From Bacillota bacterium (GTDB lineage: Bacteria > Bacillota > Clostridia > Acetivibrionales > DTU013), in the NCBI GenBank assembly GCA_023426125.1, contig JAFABI010000105.1:1-64000 (forward strand): 64,000 nt of DNA, written 5' to 3'. Positions 52,888 through 60,300 of this stretch are shown here, piece by piece. Under the pieces are notes generated by a model. The model was not told the DNA's origin and did no database searches. It was given only the letters and a program-made list of their open reading frames with translations. Within the stretch, counting starts at the first letter, position 1. Every line of letters starts with the position of its first letter. Both the position numbers and the translations under genes were made by a program.

Positions 52888-53841
52888 TTAATATCCCCTG
52901 GAGCGGTCGACGGCATTGGGAGGGGTCCTGCCGCTTAAAAACGCCTCCAGATTGTCGGCACATATCCTCACAACCCGGTCATGGGTTTCCTGCAAGCTGT
53001 ACCCTCCGGAAATATGCGGGGTGATTACGGCATTTCTGAGCTTCCACAATCTGTGTTCCTTCGGCAGCGGTTCGGGGTCCGTCACATCCAGGGCCGCACC
53101 CAAAAGATGCCCGTTCTCCAGGACGTCACACAAAGCCTCTGTGTCAACGGCACTCCCCCGTCCCACATTAATCAATACGGCATCCTGTTTCATCAGCTTT
53201 AAGGTTTCCCGGTTGATCACCCTGTTGGTAAGCCTGGTCGCCGGCAGACTCAAAGCCACGATATCCGCCCTGGGCAGCAGGGCTTCCAGCTTGTCCATAA
53301 GGTGGAGCTCATCCAGATACTCGGGTTTGCCGGTATCCGTACGCCTTATTCCTATCGTATAAGCGCCAAGCGCTTTTAATCTTCTGGCAAATTCGCCGCC
53401 GATATCCCCCGCTCCGACCACCAGTGCCGTAGCGTTATAAATCGACTTAACCGGTCCGCGGTATGACCAGTTTGCTTCCGCCTGATTGTCCCTGTACAAA
53501 TGAAGATTCTTAAAAAGCTCCAGCAAAACCCCCAGCATATACTCGGATATGGCAAGTCCGTATGCTCCTGTTGCGTTTACCAGCAAAGCCCCCTCAGGCA
53601 GTACATTTTCCTCTGCATACCGGTTCACACCGGCGCTTTGAAGCTGAAGCAGTTCAAGCTTTGTCGACCCTTTCAGCAGATCAATGGGCGGACTTCCGAT
53701 AATGATATTGGCATTCCGCACCTGCTCTGCATCAACAGAATTGTTATCTTCATAGATAAAACTTGCAGAAGGCGCTTTTTCTTGTAGAAGCCGTTTGTGA
53801 TCTTCATTGACCGGAATCAGAACAAGTATGTTTTTCTTCAA
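52888..53841 (-). CDS. D-2-hydroxyacid dehydrogenase
   Basis: A 317-residue NAD-dependent oxidoreductase of the D-isomer 2-hydroxyacid family. The Rossmann motif is VVGAGDIGGEFARRL near residue 140; catalytic Arg in NVGRGSAVDTEAL near 228, Glu in DVTDPEPLPKEHRLW near 257, His in ITPHISGG near 275. It interconverts 2-oxo and D-2-hydroxy acids; the exact substrate is not evident. Monocistronic. Confidence 0.92.
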   Translation of the reverse strand: MKKNILVLIPVNEDHKRLLQEKAPSASFIYEDNNSVDAEQVRNANIIIGSPPIDLLKGSTKLELLQLQSAGVNRYAEENVLPEGALLVNATGAYGLAISEYMLGVLLELFKNLHLYRDNQAEANWSYRGPVKSIYNATALVVGAGDIGGEFARRLKALGAYTIGIRRTDTGKPEYLDELHLMDKLEALLPRADIVALSLPATRLTNRVINRETLKLMKQDAVLINVGRGSAVDTEALCDVLENGHLLGAALDVTDPEPLPKEHRLWKLRNAVITPHISGGYSLQETHDRVVRICADNLEAFLSGRTPPNAVDRSRGY

Positions 53842-54018
53842 AATATTTCACTCCATGATCCATTGATGTTTGATGCAATCATACTATCAATAATACCATC
53901 TTTATTTCCCGCTTTCAATTTAGACCGGAATAAAAACCATGGAAACAATAAATATTTTTCAAAAATTCTGCTGAAAATATAATCTGTGCAATGATCTGTG
54001 AAAAGGAGAATTCAGGCA

Positions 54019-54165
54019 ATGAAAGAGCAAAAGAGAGACAAAAAAATCGTTAAGGAAGCCATTGGCGATCCGGCCTTTTACAACGACCAGACCGATGTGA
54101 ACAAAGAGCCTGTCAAAAAAACAATGGAAAAGAAAAAAGACGGCAGCTGCAAGAACGGTCTCTAA
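54019..54165 (+). CDS. Small hypothetical protein (48 aa)
   Basis: A short lysine-rich protein, MKEQKRDKKIVKEAIGDPAF continuing to a C-terminal GSCKNGL. AAAGGAGAA lies ten bases upstream. Composition and a clean ribosome site support a real gene; the function is unknown. It is followed by an R3 palindrome. Confidence 0.6.
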   Translation: MKEQKRDKKIVKEAIGDPAFYNDQTDVNKEPVKKTMEKKKDGSCKNGL

Positions 54166-54178
54166 TACTATAGCGCAA

Positions 54179-54206
54179 TGCGACAGGGGAATAGTTCCCT
54201 GTCGCA
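54179..54206. repeat. R3 small palindrome
   Basis: TGCGACAGGG (54179-54188) and CCCTGTCGCA (54197-54206), exact arms, 13 bp after the small gene. It could end that transcript. Confidence 0.7.
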
Positions 54207-54279
54207 GTAAATTAAGGATTCCCGACCGCCCTTGATAACCTCCGCAGCATTATCACCTCTCAGGTGCGTTTCCCGCAGC

Positions 54280-54774
54280 CTAGGTATTTGTAAAATATAC
54301 AATGCTTGCGGTCATTTCATCTTCCAGATTGATTATGCCGACGGACGGATATTTCTGTCTTTTTTTCACCGTAGGAGAACCGGGATTAAAATACAATGTA
54401 TTGCCTATTTTCCGGTTAAACGGAATATGGCTGTGGCCGAAGATTATACAATCAAGGACCTCACCCTTGAAAAAATCGGGCAACCTGTCCATGGTTGTTC
54501 CTTTATCGCCATGTCCATGCAGGATTCCTATTCGATAGCCCTTTAGTTCCACGATTCTACTTTCGGGAAGCAATAGCTTCAGCTTGTCGGAATCACGGTT
54601 TCCGTATACCGCAATTACAGGCGCCACAGCTACCAGTTGTTCAATTGCAGATTCTTCCACCAGGTCTCCGGCATGCAGGATCAGTTCAACTCCTGCAAAT
54701 ATTTCAAACACCTTTCCAGGTATTGCTTTGGCTGCCCTCGGAATGTGCGTATCGGCTATAACTCCAATCTTCAG
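54280..54774 (-). CDS. YfcE/MJ0936-type phosphodiesterase, CTG start
   Basis: A 164-residue metallophosphoesterase. Motifs in order: VIADTHIP near residue 5, HAGDLVE near 38, YGNRDSD near 60, ILHGHG and FGHSHIP near 107 and FNPGSPT near 122. The motif with the first metal-binding Asp lies upstream of the first ATG/GTG/TTG codon. The only start fitting the homologous M-KIGVIADTH beginning is CTG at 54774; the frame closes with a stop 12 codons upstream. Small phosphodiesterases of this kind hydrolyse model diesters or cyclic nucleotides; the true substrate is unknown. Confidence 0.85.
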   Translation of the reverse strand: MKIGVIADTHIPRAAKAIPGKVFEIFAGVELILHAGDLVEESAIEQLVAVAPVIAVYGNRDSDKLKLLLPESRIVELKGYRIGILHGHGDKGTTMDRLPDFFKGEVLDCIIFGHSHIPFNRKIGNTLYFNPGSPTVKKRQKYPSVGIINLEDEMTASIVYFTNT

Positions 54775-54845
54775 ATCCTCACCTGCTTTTAAGCTGCTAT
54801 TTTCATTGCATTACTATTATAGCAAATCATCCCCGGAAGTATGAG

Positions 54846-54982
54846 ACGCTGTGAAAAATTATGGCACATGAATCTGTAGAGAATGCCATTGGCCGTCCGG
54901 TGTTTGTCAATAGAATATATTGTCCGGACGCGCAATGCGCGCCCCTGTACAGACCATTTTGCCAAAAAAATTATACAGCGTC
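54846..54982. repeat. R1 repeat, full-length copy
   Basis: GACGCTGTGAAAAATTATGGC at the left and GACGCTGTATAATTTTTTTGGC (read inverted) at the right bound the ATTGGCCGTCC and CGGACGCGCAATGCGCGCCCC cores. Confidence 0.8.
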
Positions 54983-55069
54983 GAAATATAAGAACGATTC
55001 TCTGTGAAAGATTTGGAAATTGTAGTAATTCTTATACTTCATGAATATGATTAATGGGGGGTGAATTCT

Positions 55070-55417
55070 ATGGCAATAACAATTAAGAAGATCGAAAAAT
55101 GGTCGGCAAAAAAGAAAACGGCCAAACTGTTGAAAGCCTTATCCGTCGACAGCCTGGACGTCCGGATTTCTATCATTCAGGCCCTGGGAAAAGTCCAGGA
55201 CGAAAATGTGATGCATACCTTGATCACGCTTCTAAAAGACCCTGATGCATCTATACGAGGATGCGCCGCCGAAGCTTTAGGCAATTTGGCCAATGGAAGG
55301 TCCCTGGAATTTGTCAGGCAAATGTGGATGAACGAGCCGGAAGAGGAAGCACGGGAGAAAGCAAAACAGGCCATTGCCAAAATAAAAGCCAACGCTGGCC
55401 AAACAGAAAAGGTATGA
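55070..55417 (+). CDS. HEAT-repeat protein
   Basis: A 115-residue soluble protein of paired helices: VRISIIQALGKVQDENVMHTLITLLKDPDASIRGCAAEALGNLANGRSLEFVRQMW, two HEAT (PBS-lyase-type) repeats, flanked by lysine-rich helices. Such repeats mediate protein contacts; the partner is unknown. The ATG at 55070 follows GGGGGGTG. Monocistronic. Confidence 0.8.
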   Translation: MAITIKKIEKWSAKKKTAKLLKALSVDSLDVRISIIQALGKVQDENVMHTLITLLKDPDASIRGCAAEALGNLANGRSLEFVRQMWMNEPEEEAREKAKQAIAKIKANAGQTEKV

Positions 55418-55435
55418 CCTCACGATGCAGCCTGA

Positions 55436-55545
55436 ATATAGGACGAGGCGACAAAAAATATCCCCCACCTTTATTAAGGAGAAGGGACATACCTCTGCAA
55501 GTAGCGAGGCTCCGGGGGGATGAGGAATGTCCCCTTTTGCTATTG
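55436..55545. repeat. C-rich block related to the 4490 and 21790 sequences
   Basis: GACGAGGCGACAAAAAATATC then CCCCACCTTTATTAAGGAG, ending with GGGGGGATGAGGAATGTCCCC. It shares CGAGGC...AAAAAT.TCCCCCACCT with 4490-4520. No coding capacity. Confidence 0.3.
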
Positions 55546-55595
55546 CTATGAAAAAAGAATGCTGGAATATCGGTCAATGATCGCCGCTACACTTT

Positions 55596-55675
55596 TCATG
55601 CAGAGAGGCCACTGGACGTTCGGTATCTGTTACCATGGATTGCATTCTGTGGACGCGCTAATAGCGTACGCCTGC
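55596..55675. repeat. R1 repeat, degenerate
   Basis: GAGGCCACTGGACGTTCGG and GTGGACGCGCTAATAGCGTACGCC are recognisable as decayed R1 cores without arms. Confidence 0.5.
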
Positions 55676-55725
55676 TTTGTCTTACTCAGGAGCGCCGTCC
55701 AGCGTAGCGATTGAGCCGGTACAGG

Positions 55726-56415
55726 CTACCTCCGCTCTGCTCCGAATACAGCTACCATCTGGTCGAACGGAACAAAACCCTGATTATCCCATTTCAAGGA
55801 TGTCAGTACATACCCAAGGGAGTCCGCATTGTACCGCCCGGCGATCTTCTGGTAGCCAAGCAGTTCATATACGCCGTTGCCGTCAAAGTCGACCGGATAC
55901 AGTCCGCTCAATCCGTTTACCCAGCCATTGATCGGCGCTTTCAATTTTCCGTTGTCGTCGTATACCTCGGACAGATACTGCCTGTCTCTATTGCTTATGT
56001 CGATGACAAAGACGGTTTTTGCCGTCTTATTGATAACATCCACCTTGTAATAATCCCTGTAAATGACATCATATTTGTAATACTCATTGAATACATTAAA
56101 GTCAAATATCATGCGGGGCACATTGTTAAAGTCGGAATAGATATAGTAATACATGAACCCCCCGCTTCCGCCGGAGTTAATTCCTACAAGGATATCATCC
56201 ACCCTGTCGCCTGTAAAATCCCCCAGAAACAACGTTGGATTATACCCTGCATTTTCTTTCATGCCTACATTTGTAATCGCCCCGGTTCTTCCGTCCTGTA
56301 TGACCAGCGTAATATTTTGGATGAATGGGCTGTCCGGGTTTTTTGTCCCCGTCAGGAATACATTGTCGGGAATCCTGTCTCCGTTGACGTCCCCTCGTTT
56401 AAAAGCTACAACCAT
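55726..56415 (-). CDS. FG-GAP/VCBS-like repeat protein
   Basis: A 229-residue protein with three acidic Dx(N/D)G-type loops: RGDVNGDRIPDNVFLTG near residue 7, LGDFTGDRVDDILVG near 55 and PVDFDGNGVYELLGY near 170. These match calcium-binding beta-propeller blades. No signal peptide is seen with the start chosen (ATG 56415, GGGGGG upstream), which is unusual because most such proteins are exported. A longer frame reaches into repeat DNA and is unlikely. Similar stand-alone proteins occur in Paenibacillus and Clostridia without assigned function. Confidence 0.75.
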   Translation of the reverse strand: MVVAFKRGDVNGDRIPDNVFLTGTKNPDSPFIQNITLVIQDGRTGAITNVGMKENAGYNPTLFLGDFTGDRVDDILVGINSGGSGGFMYYYIYSDFNNVPRMIFDFNVFNEYYKYDVIYRDYYKVDVINKTAKTVFVIDISNRDRQYLSEVYDDNGKLKAPINGWVNGLSGLYPVDFDGNGVYELLGYQKIAGRYNADSLGYVLTSLKWDNQGFVPFDQMVAVFGAERR

Positions 56416-56573
56416 AAATACCCCCCACAAACGATAAAAATCTATATTATCATATGCGTCAGGGTTTAGTCCTGTGCCGGGGCAGCCCAAAGTGGGCGCC
56501 AGGGAGCGGGCAAGGAACGGTTTTTGGGCCGGAGTCGCCCTATCCGGCGGGCGATTTCTAAAATCCTCCGGAT

Positions 56574-56605
56574 TGTAGGGGCGCGCATTGCGCGTCCGCA
56601 TAAAT
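56574..56605. repeat. R1 repeat, half copy
   Basis: GTAGGGGCGCGCATTGCGCG then TCCGCATAAATG, one R1 end. In the 357-bp gap between the FG-GAP and URO-D genes, which also holds a GC-rich stretch and an R3 palindrome. Confidence 0.6.
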
Positions 56606-56627
56606 GTAGACTACGATGACAAATACC

Positions 56628-56656
56628 ATGCGACAGAGAACTGTCCCCTGTCGCAT
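56628..56656. repeat. R3 small palindrome
   Basis: ATGCGACAG (56628-56636) and exact complement (56648-56656). Confidence 0.7.
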
Positions 56657-56772
56657 TTGCAGAACAGGATTGTACTATTTTATGTCGGAAATTTGTATCA
56701 AACCTTTTAAGGCTTCCTGGTAGAATAAAAGCGATAAAAGCACTGGATAATTTTATTCCGGGAGGTATGTTC

Positions 56773-57816
56773 ATGACTTCAAAAGAGAGAGTACGGCAGG
56801 CTGTAAACCATAAACAGCCCGACAGGGTCCCGGCAAATTTCGAATGCACGGGAGCCGTAATGGAAAGCCTTGTGAAACATTTCGGCTACAGTGACCCCGA
56901 ACAGGTCTATGAAAGGTTTGATATCGATATAAGGGGAGTCTCGCCGGTCTACACCGGGCCTGAATTGAAAAGCTGGTATGAAGGCGGCGACCTGGTGGAG
57001 GAATCCTTTTGGGGCTGGAGGACCAGACGCCACTGGACGGGAAGGGAATACAACGGTATTACCTGCCATTTTCCCCTCGACAGCCTGGAAACCGTTGAAG
57101 AGCTGGAAAATTACCGGTGGCCTTCCGCCGACTGGTTTGACTATGAAAGCATCAAGTACCAGTGTGAAAAATATAAGGACAAAGCTATCATCATCGGCCA
57201 TGAAGGCCCCTTCCAAATTGCCACTTTTCTAAGAAGCATGGACAATTTGTTTGTGGATATGAAGCTGGACCCGGAATTTGCGCATAAACTCTATGACAGG
57301 ATGGTTGAATTCGAACTGGAGTTTTACGAAAGGATTTTTCAGGCAGCGGACGGTCAGATCGATATCTTAAGGCCCCATGACGATTACGGGACGCAGATAA
57401 GCCTTTTATTCAGCATCGATATGTGGAGGGAATATTTCAGGGAGAATACCCGGCGCCTTGTGGACCTGGCGCACAGTTACGGCTCATTTTACCAGCAGCA
57501 TTCCTGCGGAGCTGTCAGACCCATCATTCCTGAACTGGTAGAGTGCGGCGTCGATATCCTTGAGCCGATTCAGAAGGTTGGCGGCATGGAGCCGGAAGGA
57601 CTGAAAAGGGAATTCGGCCACCGGCTGACCTTCCATGGCGGCATCGACACCCAGAGCGTCCTGCCCTTCGGCAGAAAGGAAGACGTCATTCGAGAAACCG
57701 AGTACTTCATCAACACTTTGAATGTAAATGGGGGATACATTTTAATGGCCAGCCAGAGTTTCGAAGGCGACGTTCCCCTGGAAAACATCAAAGCCCTATA
57801 CAGCGTCAGAGACTAA
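56773..57816 (+). CDS. URO-D-family (MtaA-like) methyltransferase
   Basis: A 347-residue protein of the uroporphyrinogen-decarboxylase superfamily. TSKERVRQAVNHKQPDRVP is the family start, and YQQHSCGAVRPIIPELVECGVDILEPIQ near residue 240 carries the His-x-Cys zinc site of corrinoid methyltransferases (MtaA/CmuA group), absent from HemE. The usual third Cys near the C-terminus is replaced by SQSFEGDVP. A role in demethylation of methoxylated or methylated compounds is inferred. The ATG at 56773 is seven bases after GGGAGG. The convergent AraC gene lies 2 bp away. Confidence 0.85.
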   Translation: MTSKERVRQAVNHKQPDRVPANFECTGAVMESLVKHFGYSDPEQVYERFDIDIRGVSPVYTGPELKSWYEGGDLVEESFWGWRTRRHWTGREYNGITCHFPLDSLETVEELENYRWPSADWFDYESIKYQCEKYKDKAIIIGHEGPFQIATFLRSMDNLFVDMKLDPEFAHKLYDRMVEFELEFYERIFQAADGQIDILRPHDDYGTQISLLFSIDMWREYFRENTRRLVDLAHSYGSFYQQHSCGAVRPIIPELVECGVDILEPIQKVGGMEPEGLKREFGHRLTFHGGIDTQSVLPFGRKEDVIRETEYFINTLNVNGGYILMASQSFEGDVPLENIKALYSVRD

Positions 57817-57818
57817 AA

Positions 57819-58670
57819 TCATTTTGACCGGTAAAGCATGGTATGCGCTCTGTAATCAGCCGGGGTCAAGCCCTCGGCTTTTTTAAACGCCCGGATGAAA
57901 TGGCTGGTATTGCAAAAGCCCAGCTTTTCTGCAATGGCTTCGACGGGAGCCGCAGTCGTACCCAGGGATTCCCTGGCCCTGTTCAGCTTCCTTTCCATGA
58001 TGTATTTGCCGGGCGTAATCCCTTGAATCCTTTTAAAAGCTTTGGCAAAATAAGTGGGATCATACTTTTCCATTTTCGAAAGTCTTTCCACCGTAAGGGC
58101 TTCGCCAAGATGGCCGTCAATATACTGCGCCGCGTGTTTTACGGCGGATATGACGGAAGAATCCATTACTTTCAATTTGTCCCGTTTCCCCGTATCCAGC
58201 AGCGCCAGGGAGATAGAAAATATGATTTTGGCAATGAGCGGCGCATTCTCCGCCGGATTTTTTTCCAGCAGCCGGAGGATTTTCAGCAAATATTTGTAGA
58301 TGACGGCACTGTCCCGGGCGTAGACCACAGGGGGCCGGCCTTCGAAGACCGAGTCGATGAGCCGGCTACAGGTGGAAACGGTAAACTCTATCCACACCAG
58401 GCCGAAGGGACTATTTTCGTCGGCCATATATTGATGCGCCTCAAAAGCATTCAGAATAAAGGCCTGGCCTTCCCTTACCGGATATCTTCTGCCGCGGAAA
58501 AAAACGCTTCCCGAACCTTTTTTTACATAATGAATGACGCAATAAGGGTAGGAATCCCCTCTTTCAATGTTGAACGGCGCTTTAACATCGCCTGCCCCTG
58601 CGCGGTTGATATAAAAAGGCAATAAGCTGTCCATGTTTATTTCCCGGTTTACATATAGAAAACTGCCCAT
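57819..58670 (-). CDS. AraC-family regulator with cupin domain
   Basis: A 283-residue regulator. A cupin sensor spans about residues 20-100 (VIHYVKKGSGSVFFRGRRYPVREGQAFILNAFEAHQY); the AraC domain is near residues 180-280 (LTVERLSKMEKYDPTYFAKAFKRIQGITPGKYI ... LGFCNTSHFIRAFKKAEGLTPADYR). GAAGGTGAAA precedes the ATG at 58670; longer frames start without a ribosome site. It is convergent with the URO-D gene and may regulate it, as the same pair of families recurs at 37-39 kb. Confidence 0.88.
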   Translation of the reverse strand: MGSFLYVNREINMDSLLPFYINRAGAGDVKAPFNIERGDSYPYCVIHYVKKGSGSVFFRGRRYPVREGQAFILNAFEAHQYMADENSPFGLVWIEFTVSTCSRLIDSVFEGRPPVVYARDSAVIYKYLLKILRLLEKNPAENAPLIAKIIFSISLALLDTGKRDKLKVMDSSVISAVKHAAQYIDGHLGEALTVERLSKMEKYDPTYFAKAFKRIQGITPGKYIMERKLNRARESLGTTAAPVEAIAEKLGFCNTSHFIRAFKKAEGLTPADYRAHTMLYRSK

Positions 58671-58770
58671 TTTCACCTTCCCCCTCTCCCGCCGTGCCGG
58701 GCAAAAAAAATCCTGCCGGATAATTTGAATTATATTCATTTATTGCATTGATTGCAACCATTGCTTTAAG

Positions 58771-58806
58771 ACCTTCAATTCGTAATTTATCTTAATTTGT
58801 CATTGC
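58771..58806. repeat. R2 repeat, left half only
   Basis: CTTCAATTCGTAATTTATC then TTAATTTGTCATTGC, almost identical to the left end of the copy at 17823. The rest of the 298-bp gap has no gene. Confidence 0.65.
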
Positions 58807-58922
58807 AGCCCTCTTTTCCTTTCCGGCGCCGGAATACATGTTGCGCTTCAGCACAGAGTCTGGATGTATCCGAAATAATCACAGAACCTTATGTGTTTAC
58901 ATAAAATACAACAGGTACATAG

Positions 58923-58951
58923 TTACATAACCATGGGGCACTATATATAAT
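58923..58951 (+). promoter_or_regulatory. Promoter of the diguanylate cyclase gene
   Basis: TTACAT (58923-58928), 17-bp spacer, TATAAT (58946-58951), 17 bp before the start codon. Confidence 0.6.
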
Positions 58952-58968
58952 GGGAAGGCGGAAAGCAT

Positions 58969-59877
58969 ATGTCAGCAAAAGCATCGATAACCATGGAAGA
59001 ACTTATGTATACTCTTGATATTCTGAATAAAATCTATGATTCGGTACGGATTATCCGACCCCTGGAGAAAAAAGTAATCACCCTGACGGAAGGAATTTTG
59101 TGTGAAACCAACAATCACTGTTATGATTTCTGGTCAACTGAGAAAATCTGCGGTAATTGTATTTCCATGCGGGCTTTTAACGAAAAGGCTTCGTTTTCCA
59201 AATTAAGCTGGACAGATAACCGGATCTATATGGTCATTGCCGTACCGGTGCAGGATTCAGCGGGAACAGTCATCCTGGAATTGTTGAAGGATGTTACCGG
59301 CAGCATGACGGTAGACCTTCCAAAAACCATGAAAAGCAATTTACTGCTGCAAACCTTGAATGAACTCGGACAGTTGCAAATAAAAGATGGTTTGACGGGC
59401 ATATATAACCGGAGATTTATTAATGAAAGGCTTCCGGTGGATCTTATCAACAGCAGTATCGGCAAAACACCGTATACAATCATTTTCGCAGACATTGACC
59501 GCTTCAAGGTGGTTAACGATACCTACGGCCATGTTGCAGGCGACCATGTGCTGAAGGAATTTGCCGGAGCGCTGCAAAACAGTGTGACAGGTAAAGACGA
59601 CTGGGCAGCCCGCTATGGCGGCGAAGAGTTCCTCATCTATGTGGGAAACAGAAGTATGGCTTTGGCCGTTGAGTTTGCCGAAAGCATCCGGAAAAAGGTG
59701 GAAAAGACCCTGTTTGTTTATGAAGGAAGCACGATAAGAATAACCTCCAGCTTTGGCGTTTGTTCCGTTAGTGAAAACTGGAACATGAAAATGGACGAAT
59801 TGCTGGAGCAGGCGGATAAAAACCTGTACGCGGCCAAATCAGGCGGCCGCAACAAGGTTGTGGCATCCGAACTGTGA
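58969..59877 (+). CDS. GGDEF diguanylate cyclase with Cys-containing sensor
   Basis: A 302-residue enzyme. Residues about 15-125 form a PAS-like sensor with cysteines in CETNNHCYDFW and EKICGNC, suggesting a metal or redox centre; residues about 135-300 form the GGDEF domain (LTGIYNRRFINE, FADIDRFKVVNDTYGHVAGD, RYGGEEF). GGEEF keeps the catalytic residues needed to make c-di-GMP. The inhibitory RxxD site is absent (GKDDW at that position). GGAAGGCGG precedes the ATG. Monocistronic. Confidence 0.92.
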   Translation: MSAKASITMEELMYTLDILNKIYDSVRIIRPLEKKVITLTEGILCETNNHCYDFWSTEKICGNCISMRAFNEKASFSKLSWTDNRIYMVIAVPVQDSAGTVILELLKDVTGSMTVDLPKTMKSNLLLQTLNELGQLQIKDGLTGIYNRRFINERLPVDLINSSIGKTPYTIIFADIDRFKVVNDTYGHVAGDHVLKEFAGALQNSVTGKDDWAARYGGEEFLIYVGNRSMALAVEFAESIRKKVEKTLFVYEGSTIRITSSFGVCSVSENWNMKMDELLEQADKNLYAAKSGGRNKVVASEL

Positions 59878-59933
59878 GAACACAAAGGGACGGTTCCTGT
59901 GTGCTCGGATATCCCGGTATGGGAAAGGGTTTG

Positions 59934-60084
59934 TGTAGGGGCGGCCATTGGCCGTCCGCCCACGACAGTAAGCGCAAACCAGGAAATAGCGAATGGTGCG
60001 GAAGATAGGAATAATCCCCTGGTGCAAAAGGATCGTGTTGTCACAGATTGCTCTTGCGGACGCGCGATGCGTGCCCCTACACTG
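59934..60084. repeat. R1 repeat, core with enlarged centre
   Basis: GTAGGGGCGGCCATTGGCCG and CGGACGCGCGATGCGTGCCCC, separated by about 105 bp of unrelated sequence, longer than in other copies. Confidence 0.7.
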
Positions 60085-60189
60085 TCATATGTCCCTTGTC
60101 GTATGGGCATTGATATGAAAAAAGCTTAATGCATGGCGGTATTGGCGTAAAGAAATTCGATGTACAGAAGCCATTTGGCCAACGCAAAC

Positions 60190-60238
60190 GGGGACGGCTG
60201 CTTGCTAATTCCGTTAGCAAATAGTCGTCCCCCCTTTA
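60190..60238. terminator. Bidirectional terminator
   Basis: GGGGACG (60190-60196) with CGTCCCC (60226-60232) and, inside, TTGCTAA (60202-60208) with TTAGCAA (60214-60220). It lies between the convergent cyclase and glycosidase genes; CTTTATT follows on the plus side. Confidence 0.65.
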
Positions 60239-60300
60239 TTGTGTAATACGTTGACCAGGTATGTCCCTCAAAACCCGCAGCTTTCGCCCCGGCTATTCGC

